DNA of 7,013 bases from CAYJWS01 sp964373925 (lineage in GTDB: Bacteria; Patescibacteriota; Patescibacteriia; Buchananbacterales; GWA2-38-13), in contig CAYJWS010000062.1 of the NCBI GenBank assembly GCA_964373925.1, forward strand, positions 1 through 7,013, given 5' to 3'. Positions 1-5,676 of the stretch are shown here, in pieces; the stretch's first letter is position 1; each line of letters opens with the position of its first letter. The notes below the pieces were generated by a model. It was not told the DNA's origin, searched no databases, and worked only from the letters and a program-made list of their open reading frames with translations. The position numbers and the translations under genes were made by a program.

Positions 1-1
1 G

Positions 2-1306
2 GCTTTGGTGCGCCAAATTTCAAAGGATAAAAATGAGCCCGCGTGGATGCTTGAACATCGCTTAAAATCGTTGAAACTTTTTTATGAAATTCCTCTGCCT
101 CAATGGGGCCCGGATTTATCAAAATTGAACTTGGAAAATATTACCTATTACGCCAAGGCGTCAGATCGCCAGGCGCAGAAATGGGAAGACGTGCCAAACG
201 ACATCAAGCGGACCTTTACCCGACTGGGCATTCCAAAGGCAGAACAGCAGGTGCTGGCGGGCGTGGGCGCGCAGTATGAATCCACCGTAATTTATCACAG
301 TTTAAAGAAACGCTTTAAAGAGCAGGGCGTGATTTTTGAAGATATGGACGTGGCGCTTAAACAATACCCCGATTTGGTCAAGAAATATTTTATGAAGTGC
401 GTATCTTCTGCTCTTCATAAATTTGCGGCCTTGCACGGCGCGGTGTGGAGCGGAGGAACATTTCTCTATATTCCCAAGGGCGTTGTGATTGACCTTCCTC
501 TGCAGGCGTATTTTCGGATGAATGCCATGGGCATGGGGCAGTTTGAACATACATTGATTGTTGTTGAAGAAGGAGCGCAGGGACATTATATTGAGGGTTG
601 CAGTGCGCCGCGCTATGGAGTGGATTCACTTCATGCCGGCTGCGTTGAGGTGTTTGTGAAAGAAGGCGCGCGCTTTCGCTATTCAAGCGTGGAGAGCTGG
701 AGCAAGGATGCCTATAACCTTAATACCAAGCGCGCGATTGTGGAAAAAGACGCGCATATGGAATGGGTTGGGGGCAATTTCGGAAGCGCTGTTACGATGC
801 TGTATCCATGTTCAATTTTGAAGGGGAGTGGCGCGACAGCGGATCATTTAGGCGTTGCTTTTGCCAATAAGGGGCAGTTTCAGGATACAGGAGCGAAGGT
901 CATTCATGTCGCATCAAATACTTCGTCAAAAGTCGTAATGAAGAGCATAAGCAAGGGCGGAGGAACGTCGCTCTATCGCGGTCTCTTGGAAATTCATGAA
1001 AAAGCCGATAATTGCATTTCACATGTAAATTGTGATGCCTTAATTTTAGACGACATATCGCGATCAGATACCGTACCGGTCATGAAAATAAAAAATTCAA
1101 CCGCGACTATCGCGCATGAGGCAACGGCCGGGAAATTGAGCGAAGATGATATTTTTTATCTCTCTTCGCGCGGTTTGAAGCAGGAAGAAGCCGCCGCTCT
1201 TATTGTTAACGGATTTATTGATCCTATTGCCAAAGAACTTCCGCTTGAGTATGCCGTGGAGATGAATAGGATGATTGAGCTTGAGATGGAAGGGAGCGTG
1301 GGATAA
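2..1306 (+). CDS. sufB: SufB, Fe-S cluster assembly scaffold subunit (5' partial)
   Basis: SufB is the core scaffold of the cytosolic SufBCD complex, where sulfur from SufS and iron are built into a nascent Fe-S cluster. The visible 433 residues (counted from the TTG at 5) start in the conserved RQISKDKNEPAWML segment. That segment normally lies some tens of residues inside SufB, and the frame is open to the window edge, so the true start is upstream and the TTG is not the start. After the N-terminal helical part comes the beta-helix core, with FRMNAMGMGQFEHTLIVVEEG at about 170-190. Cys343 (VNCDALI) and His371-Glu372 (HEAT) have the same spacing as E. coli SufB Cys405, His433 and Glu434, the residues implicated in cluster assembly. 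The C-terminal FYLSSRGL and VNGF motifs are typical. sufD follows after 3 nt. Product identity is very secure; only the N-terminus is missing. Confidence 0.96.
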   Translation, partial: ALVRQISKDKNEPAWMLEHRLKSLKLFYEIPLPQWGPDLSKLNLENITYYAKASDRQAQKWEDVPNDIKRTFTRLGIPKAEQQVLAGVGAQYESTVIYHSLKKRFKEQGVIFEDMDVALKQYPDLVKKYFMKCVSSALHKFAALHGAVWSGGTFLYIPKGVVIDLPLQAYFRMNAMGMGQFEHTLIVVEEGAQGHYIEGCSAPRYGVDSLHAGCVEVFVKEGARFRYSSVESWSKDAYNLNTKRAIVEKDAHMEWVGGNFGSAVTMLYPCSILKGSGATADHLGVAFANKGQFQDTGAKVIHVASNTSSKVVMKSISKGGGTSLYRGLLEIHEKADNCISHVNCDALILDDISRSDTVPVMKIKNSTATIAHEATAGKLSEDDIFYLSSRGLKQEEAAALIVNGFIDPIAKELPLEYAVEMNRMIELEMEGSVG

Positions 1307-1309
1307 AAT

Positions 1310-2107
1310 ATGGCGGTGGATACTATCCGAACCAAAAATATCCGTTTTGTGGAGTCGGGCAAAGATGCGCACTGCCAGATAGTTGCGGAAGAAGGTATTG
1401 AGCAGACAATTATTGAAATTGTGCCCGAAAAAACACTGCCGGAATTTGTTACCGAAATAGTATGTAAAAAAAATTCCCGCATTCAGTATGTTTGTGTTTT
1501 TTTAGATACCAATGCGGGCGCTCTAAGAAATAATAGAACCATTACTGTTGAAGATGGCGCGGAGCTTATATCAACGTATTTTTATTTTGGCGGGGAAGTT
1601 TCTTTTGTTAATAACCATTTTCGCATTCACGGCAACGCACGGGTCAATCATACAGTTTTATTTTTTGCTAATGGCCGCCAGATTATGGATTTTCAGGAAA
1701 ATTTTGAATTTTTAAAACCCGAAAGCTACGGCCGTTTTATTGTTAAAGGCCTAACGGCACATGAAGCCGAGAGCAAATATATTGGAAATATCGCGGTTAC
1801 GTACGGCGCGCAAAAAACCGACAGTCGACTAGAAATCCATTCTTTCATTTTGGGTGTTCGCGCCAAAAGCCAGATGGTGCCGCAGTTGCAAATTGAAGCC
1901 AATAATGTCAAAGCCGGCCACGCTGCAACCCTCTCCAAGCTCGACGATGAGCAGCTGTTTTATCTTCGATCACGAGGATTGAAAAAAAATGAAGCCGCCA
2001 AGCTTTTTATAGAAGGCATTTTTTTTGATGCGGTGATGAAAATTCAAGATCAAAAAATTGTTCATCGCATCATGGATACCGTAAGAAAGAAGTACTCAAC
2101 TCTTTAG
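1310..2107 (+). CDS. sufD: SufD-like Fe-S assembly protein, compact form
   Basis: SufD pairs with SufB in the SufBCD scaffold, and the SufB-SufD interface is where the cluster is thought to form. The 265-residue protein is a SufB/SufD-family beta-helix: repeating short strands over about 10-200, then the family C-terminal block (PQLQIEANNVKAGHAATLSK at 191-210, LFYLRSRGL at 216-224). His204 aligns with E. coli SufD His360, the interface residue needed for assembly. The Cys two residues before it in E. coli (CSHG) is Ala202 here. E. coli SufD is about 420 residues, so roughly 150 are absent, mainly the N-terminal helical domain. The ATG at 1310 lies 3 nt after the sufB stop, with GGGAG at 1292-1296 as a distant possible ribosome site. 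No upstream in-frame extension is possible without overlapping sufB. Position after sufB and the kept His favour SufD over a second SufB. Confidence 0.9.
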   Translation: MAVDTIRTKNIRFVESGKDAHCQIVAEEGIEQTIIEIVPEKTLPEFVTEIVCKKNSRIQYVCVFLDTNAGALRNNRTITVEDGAELISTYFYFGGEVSFVNNHFRIHGNARVNHTVLFFANGRQIMDFQENFEFLKPESYGRFIVKGLTAHEAESKYIGNIAVTYGAQKTDSRLEIHSFILGVRAKSQMVPQLQIEANNVKAGHAATLSKLDDEQLFYLRSRGLKKNEAAKLFIEGIFFDAVMKIQDQKIVHRIMDTVRKKYSTL

Positions 2108-2110
2108 TGT

Positions 2111-3328
2111 ATGAAAAATATCCGGCAACAATTTCCTATTTTACAAAAAAGAATCAATGGCAAGCCATTAGTCTATTTTGATAATGCCGCGACAACGCAA
2201 AAGCCAAAAAGAGTGTTGGCGGCTATTCAGAGTTTTTATGAGAATGCAAACTCTAATGTCCACAGAAGCCTTAATCCTCTTGATGAAGAAGCCACAGAGC
2301 TCTTTGAAGGCGCGCGAAAAAAAATTGCGCGATTTATTAATGCAGCGGATTCTCAAGAAATTATTTTTACGCGCAACGCCACGGAATCATTGAACATTAT
2401 TGCCAAATCATTCGCACGGTCTATTGTAAAAAAAGGAGACGCAGTTCTTCTTGCTATTACCGAGCATCATTCAAATATAGTGCCTTGGCTCGAGCTTAAG
2501 CACGAAATGGGAATCGAGATTTTGTATATACCATTGGATAAGAGCGGTAGGCTTGATGTGGCAGAGGCAAAAAAAATGCTCGCGAACTCTCGCGTGAAGA
2601 TTTTTTCCATTGCTCATGCGTCAAACGCGCTTGGCATTATACACCCAATACGAGACCTTATAAAAATCGCGAGAGAAAAAAATATAGTAACAGTAGTTGA
2701 CGCGGCGCAAAGCGTCGCGCATATGGCAATTGATGTACAAAATATAGATTGCGATTTTTTGGTTTTTTCCGGACACAAGATGTACGGGCCAACCGGCATC
2801 GGCGTATTATGGGGAAGAAGAGAACTGTTAGAGAAGATGCCGCCGTTTTTGGGGGGTGGGGAAATGATACGTGAAGTGTCGCAAGAAGCTTTTACTGTAA
2901 AAGAAGCGCCGTGGAAGTTTGAAGCAGGAACGCCCCATATAGCCGGCGCTATCGGGCTTGGCGAGGCTATTGAATTTTTACAAAGCATTGGATGGGAGAA
3001 AGTTCAAAATATTGAAAACGAACTCAAAGAATATCTTTTTAGAAAAATAAAAGAATTGCCGTATCTTGTTCTCTACGGCCCGAAAGATACGAATAACCAC
3101 CTTGCTCTCGCGACGTTTACTCTGCCGGATATCCACGCACATGATGTTGCCGATATCTTGGGAGAAGAAGGGGTCTGCATACGCGCCGGACACCACTGTA
3201 CCATGCCGCTTCATTCAATAATGAAAATAAACGCAACAAGCCGAGCGAGCCTTGCGTTGTATAATACTAAGGAAGAAATTGATATATTTATAGATGCCGT
3301 TAAAAAAGTATATAAGAAGTTTAGATAA
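2111..3328 (+). CDS. sufS: SufS, cysteine desulfurase (class V aminotransferase fold, group II)
   Basis: SufS is a PLP enzyme that takes sulfur from L-cysteine, giving alanine and a persulfide on its active-site Cys, which is passed to SufU (or SufE) and then SufB. The 405-residue length matches the family. Visible motifs, in order: YFDNAATTQKP (22-32) near the N-terminus; TEHHSNIVPW (117-126) with His120, which stacks on PLP; VVDAAQS (195-201) with Asp197 and Gln200, which contact the cofactor; SGHKMYGPTG (220-229) with the Schiff-base Lys223; and RAGHHCTMPLH (358-368) with the catalytic Cys363. Arg378 (TSRAS) fits the substrate carboxylate-binding Arg. The short loop around Cys363 is the SufS rather than the IscS/NifS type. 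The ATG is 3 nt after the sufD stop, and the downstream gap is 201 bp because of two repeat elements. All catalytic residues are intact. Confidence 0.96.
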   Translation: MKNIRQQFPILQKRINGKPLVYFDNAATTQKPKRVLAAIQSFYENANSNVHRSLNPLDEEATELFEGARKKIARFINAADSQEIIFTRNATESLNIIAKSFARSIVKKGDAVLLAITEHHSNIVPWLELKHEMGIEILYIPLDKSGRLDVAEAKKMLANSRVKIFSIAHASNALGIIHPIRDLIKIAREKNIVTVVDAAQSVAHMAIDVQNIDCDFLVFSGHKMYGPTGIGVLWGRRELLEKMPPFLGGGEMIREVSQEAFTVKEAPWKFEAGTPHIAGAIGLGEAIEFLQSIGWEKVQNIENELKEYLFRKIKELPYLVLYGPKDTNNHLALATFTLPDIHAHDVADILGEEGVCIRAGHHCTMPLHSIMKINATSRASLALYNTKEEIDIFIDAVKKVYKKFR

Positions 3329-3351
3329 ATGATGCTCATATACTAATATCA

Positions 3352-3425
3352 GGTCATTGCGATCCCCGAAAGCTTTCGGGGAGAAGTAATCTACGTTTAG
3401 ATCCCGAAATGAATTCGGGATGACC
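3352..3425. repeat. Hairpin-rich intergenic repeat, copy 1
   Basis: This 74-bp unit is bounded by the inverted ends GGTCAT (3352-3357) and ATGACC (3420-3425). Inside are two hairpins. The first is a perfect 20-nt palindrome at 3363-3382 (arms TCCCCGAAAG / CTTTCGGGGA). It is enclosed by ATTGC (3356-3360) and GTAAT (3386-3390), which pair with one G-U wobble. The second is ATCCCGAA (3401-3408) and TTCGGGAT (3414-3421) around a 5-nt loop. Its right part (3388-3424) matches 3459-3495 in copy 2 with one mismatch over 37 nt. It looks like a non-coding, possibly non-autonomous mobile repeat; no transposase is in the window. It lies between sufS and sufU. Confidence 0.85.
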
Positions 3426-3434
3426 AAAGCCATG

Positions 3435-3496
3435 GGTCATTGCGAGCCCGAGCGAAGCAATCTACATTTAGATCCCGAAATGAATTCGGGATGACT
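3435..3496. repeat. Hairpin-rich intergenic repeat, copy 2
   Basis: This is a second, 62-bp copy of the preceding element in the same orientation, 9 nt downstream. It begins GGTCATTGCGA like copy 1 and ends ATGACT. Its inner stem differs: ATTGC (3439-3443) pairs with GCAAT (3457-3461) around GAGCCCGAGCGAA, replacing the 20-nt palindrome of copy 1. The right hairpin, ATCCCGAA (3472-3479) and TTCGGGAT (3485-3492), is identical. A further GGTCATT at 3504-3510 could be the left tip of a third, eroded copy or chance. The repeat is open in the sufU reading frame. Confidence 0.85.
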
Positions 3497-3529
3497 AAAA
3501 AAAGGTCATTTAAGGCATTACATCAAACC

Positions 3530-3934
3530 ATGGATATTTACGCTCAAAATATTTTAGATCATTATAAAAACCCGAGGAATCAGGGGAAGATGAGTGATGC
3601 AAACGTTCAACATATTGAAGTAAACACATTATGCGGCGATAGTATTGGCACGAGCATAAAGATAGAAAAAAATATTATTCAAAAAATAAAATTTACCGGA
3701 GAGGGGTGCGCAATCAGCCAAGCAGCTATTTCTATATTGAGTGAATATGTTAAGGGAAAAAATATTGATGATGTTTTAGAGTTAGGGTCAGAAGAAATGC
3801 AAAAACTGTTAGGAGTAGAAATAACACAAAGAAGAATGAGGTGCGCCCTTTTGGGGCTTTTGTCCGTGCAAAACGCAATTTTAGTGTTTCAAAAAAAATC
3901 ATTCCGTTCTTGGGCGGATCTCATTGAAGAATGA
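3530..3934 (+). CDS. sufU: SufU/IscU-like Fe-S assembly protein (short form)
   Basis: This is a likely sulfur acceptor from SufS, or a U-type scaffold. The 134-residue protein starts MDIYAQNILDHYKNPRN, matching the conserved N-terminus of the NifU/IscU/SufU family, so the ATG at 3530 is chosen. The frame is open further upstream (TTG 3440, ATG 3491), but that part is repeat sequence. Cys35-Gly-Asp37 (LCGD), Cys60 (EGCAIS) and Cys105 (RMRCALL) match the four zinc ligands of B. subtilis SufU (Cys41, Asp43, Cys66, Cys128). Arg102, three residues before Cys105, matches SufU Arg125, and there is no IscU LPPVK motif or His before that Cys. However, Cys60 and Cys105 are 45 apart, close to IscU (43 in E. 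coli) and well below B. subtilis SufU (62), so the SufU insertion is missing. Only a weak AAGG lies upstream. It is probably the last suf gene, as a terminator-like hairpin follows. Zinc-dependent relay fits better than scaffold, but this is an inference. Confidence 0.87.
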   Translation: MDIYAQNILDHYKNPRNQGKMSDANVQHIEVNTLCGDSIGTSIKIEKNIIQKIKFTGEGCAISQAAISILSEYVKGKNIDDVLELGSEEMQKLLGVEITQRRMRCALLGLLSVQNAILVFQKKSFRSWADLIEE

Positions 3935-3955
3935 ATTTTTTACAAAAAATTAACG

Positions 3956-3977
3956 AGGAGCGCATAGCTCTTTTTTT
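3956..3977 (+). terminator. Likely Rho-independent terminator of the suf operon
   Basis: AGGAGC (3956-3961) pairs with GCTCTT (3967-3972), including one G-U pair, around the 5-nt loop GCATA. A run of seven T (3971-3977) follows at once. It starts 22 nt after the sufU stop, the expected place for the end of the operon. The stem is short, so termination may be partial. Confidence 0.6.
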
Positions 3978-4002
3978 GACAAACTGATAAATTTTGTATT
4001 AT
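3976..4002 (+). promoter_or_regulatory. Possible sigma70-type promoter for the glycosyltransferase block
   Basis: TTGACA (3976-3981) is a perfect -35 consensus, and TATTAT (3997-4002) matches five of six bases of the -10 consensus. The spacer is 15 bp, shorter than the usual 16-18. The -35 box starts inside the T run of the preceding terminator, a compact stop-then-start layout. Transcription would begin near 4009 and give a leader of about 150 nt before the ATG at 4161. The area is AT-rich, so a chance match is possible. Confidence 0.45.
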
Positions 4003-4053
4003 TTAGATAAATGCGATATGATTTTAATAATGATTAAATCAATGGTATGAACC

Positions 4054-4069
4054 CCAGAGCAAGCTCTGG
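4054..4069. repeat. Palindromic hairpin upstream of the first glycosyltransferase
   Basis: CCAGAGC (4054-4060) and GCTCTGG (4063-4069) form a 7-bp perfect inverted repeat separated by AA. In RNA the loop would probably open to CAAG with a 6-bp stem. No T run follows, so it is not an intrinsic terminator. It sits in a GC-rich patch of about 100 bp, unlike the AT-rich sequence on either side, which suggests an inserted interspersed repeat. Confidence 0.6.
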
Positions 4070-4118
4070 ACACTCGTTTCCAAAGCTCGCTGCGGATAAT
4101 GAACCACTGCCTTCTCGT

Positions 4119-4143
4119 CCGCCGAAGCGGAACGCGAAGGCGG
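4119..4143. repeat. GC-rich palindromic repeat next to the glycosyltransferase start
   Basis: CCGCC (4119-4123) and GGCGG (4139-4143) are inverted arms. An alternative inner hairpin, CCGC (4119-4122) with GCGG (4127-4130) around CGAA, uses the same left arm. Together with the hairpin at 4054-4069 it makes up the GC-rich patch before the gene. It ends 17 nt before the ATG at 4161 and so could affect ribosome access if transcribed. The resemblance to intergenic repeats of small-genome bacteria is an impression from memory. Confidence 0.55.
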
Positions 4144-4160
4144 ATTCAAGAAATAATGAC

Positions 4161-5297
4161 ATGAAAATTGCTATAATTACGGCAGTTTTTCCACCATATC
4201 AAGGAGGTATTGGGAATGTTGCCTACCATCATGCGCTTCAACTTAAAGCAAGGGGATACGATGTTACCGTCTTTACGCCGCATTACCACTCCAATAAAAC
4301 AAAAGAAGATAGTGTTGACGGAATCAAGGTTATTCGAGTGGTGCCATTTGTGTCGTTTGGCAATGCCGCGTATGTGCCTAGCATGAAAAAAGAGCTTGCC
4401 GGATTTGACACGATTTTTTTGCATTATCCTTTTTTTGGAGGCGCGGAATTCGCGCTTTCTTTCGTGAATATAAACAAAGATTCAAATCTTTTCGTCATCT
4501 ATCATATGGATGTGATTCTCTCGGGATGGAAAGAGAGGATTGTCGAATGGTACACCGAAAGATATCTTACACGCATTCTTAAGGCAGCTAAAAAAATAGC
4601 AGTAACATCATTTGATTACGCGAAATCTTCTTTTGTGAGGCAATATTATGAAGCGCATGAAGATAAATTTTTTGAAATACCCAACGGGGTTGACTCTCGT
4701 CATTTTGTCCCAGGCCAAAAAGATCCAGATATTTTGGAAAAATATGATCTTCAGGGAAAGAAAGTCATTCTTTTCGTAGGCGGGCTGGATCGCGCGCATT
4801 ATTTTAAGGGAGTAGAATTTTTACTGTATGCTTTTCGAAGAGTAGCGGACAGGGCGAAGCTTATGATTATCGGGAGAGGGGATATGCTGGAGTATTATCG
4901 CCAGATGGCATATGACTTTAAGATTAGCGACAGGGTAGTTTTTTGCAATAACGTAAGCACCGCGCTTCTACCATCGTATTATCGGACATCTGATGTTGTC
5001 GTTCTGCCTTCCATAAACGCGTCCGAAGCCTTTGGTATGGTTTTAATTGAGGCTATGGCGTGCGGCAAGCCGGTTATAGCAAGCAATATGCCGGGAATAC
5101 GCACCGTAGTTGAGCATGAAAGAAATGGGTTGCTTGTTGAACCGAAGAATTCTGATAATCTCTCTCAAGCGCTCCTTGAAATTCTTTCCAATGAGGCTAT
5201 AGCCAGAAGTATGGGCATTCTTGGCAGGAAGAAAGTAGAAGAAAAATATTCTTGGGAAAAGATAGGAGATCTTCTCGTGGATATTTTGTCAGAATAA
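4161..5297 (+). CDS. GT4-family glycosyltransferase (GT-B fold)
   Basis: This is a retaining, nucleotide-sugar-dependent glycosyltransferase of 378 residues, probably cytosolic or membrane-associated and acting on an envelope glycan or lipid. The N-terminal acceptor domain begins MKIAIITAVFPPYQGGIGNVA, with the Gly-rich loop at 14-16 (QGG) typical of GT4 enzymes. The linker has IPNGVD (173-178). The donor domain begins with KKVILFVGGLD, where a GT4 member usually has a phosphate-binding Arg/Lys pair; Lys216 in YFKG is a candidate. It ends with the EX7E motif, Glu289 and Glu297 (EAFGMVLIE), then GKPVIASNMPGI and GLLVEP. The ATG at 4161 is chosen because the fold's first strand starts there. 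The frame stays open to an ATG at 4047, but those 38 codons are palindromic repeat with no family similarity. There is no clear Shine-Dalgarno. It may resemble PimB-like mannosyltransferases, but sugar and acceptor cannot be read. Confidence 0.88.
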   Translation: MKIAIITAVFPPYQGGIGNVAYHHALQLKARGYDVTVFTPHYHSNKTKEDSVDGIKVIRVVPFVSFGNAAYVPSMKKELAGFDTIFLHYPFFGGAEFALSFVNINKDSNLFVIYHMDVILSGWKERIVEWYTERYLTRILKAAKKIAVTSFDYAKSSFVRQYYEAHEDKFFEIPNGVDSRHFVPGQKDPDILEKYDLQGKKVILFVGGLDRAHYFKGVEFLLYAFRRVADRAKLMIIGRGDMLEYYRQMAYDFKISDRVVFCNNVSTALLPSYYRTSDVVVLPSINASEAFGMVLIEAMACGKPVIASNMPGIRTVVEHERNGLLVEPKNSDNLSQALLEILSNEAIARSMGILGRKKVEEKYSWEKIGDLLVDILSE

Positions 5298-5301
5298 TTT
5301 T

Positions 5302-5676
5302 ATGCCAAAAAAAATTATCAGATGGGCAGCAGTGATTCTTTGGATGGCGGTAATATATTATTTTTCAGACCAACCAGACCTGAAATCTTCCCTTCCAACG
5401 CTGTGGGATTTTATTTTTAGAAAAATTGCCCACGTGTCGGAATACTTCGTATTAACGTATCTAATTTTTTTAGCCATGCGAGATTCATTTCACTCGTCGG
5501 AAATAAAAATATTTTTTATTTCTTTCGCGTTTCCTTTCGTTTACGCTCTGTTTGACGAATTTCATCAAACTTTTGTTTTTAGTAGGCATGCGAGTCTTTT
5601 AGACGTAGGTGTAGATGCCGTTGGGATTATAGCCTTTATTATATTAATGAAAAAGTACAAGACGCACTACATATGA
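5302..5676 (+). CDS. VanZ-family small integral membrane protein
   Basis: This 124-residue protein has about four membrane segments, near 7-22, 48-60, 68-84 and 102-116, which fits the VanZ-like family. The conserved polar positions of the family are visible: FSDQP (21-25) after helix 1; RKIAHVSEY (40-48) with Lys41, His44 and Glu47 before helix 2; DEFHQTFVFSRHASLLDVGVDAVG (85-108), with Asp85, Glu86, His88, Gln89, Arg95, Asp101 and Asp105. VanZ was named for raising teicoplanin resistance in enterococci, but the molecular role of most family members is unknown, so no resistance function is claimed here. The ATG at 5302 is 4 nt after the stop of the preceding glycosyltransferase, with no evident Shine-Dalgarno. 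Its TGA overlaps the next ATG (ATGA at 5673-5676), implying translational coupling. Placement between two glycosyltransferases suggests an envelope role. Confidence 0.85.
   Translation: MPKKIIRWAAVILWMAVIYYFSDQPDLKSSLPTLWDFIFRKIAHVSEYFVLTYLIFLAMRDSFHSSEIKIFFISFAFPFVYALFDEFHQTFVFSRHASLLDVGVDAVGIIAFIILMKKYKTHYI

Noticed and set aside
5..7. TTG as the start codon of sufB
   Set aside because: The frame is open to the window edge and the protein begins inside a conserved SufB segment, so the gene simply enters from the left.
302..686. Minus-strand open frames opposite sufB, and similar frames opposite sufD, sufS and the first glycosyltransferase
   Set aside because: They lie wholly opposite well-supported genes and show no recognisable motif or start signal.
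3401..3421. Hairpin after sufS as a terminator
   Set aside because: It is followed by GACCAAAGCC and, in copy 2, by an A run rather than a T run on the plus strand, and it belongs to a repeated element.
3352..3510. Two similar repeat units, and perhaps a third tip, as a small CRISPR array
   Set aside because: The units are hairpin elements 9 nt apart with inverted ends. There is no regular repeat-spacer pattern and no cas gene.
3320..4013. The string TTTAGATAAATG occurring both at the end of sufS (3320-3331) and before the glycosyltransferase (4002-4013)
   Set aside because: It is short and AT-rich, one copy overlaps coding sequence, and the flanks do not match, so chance is the best explanation.
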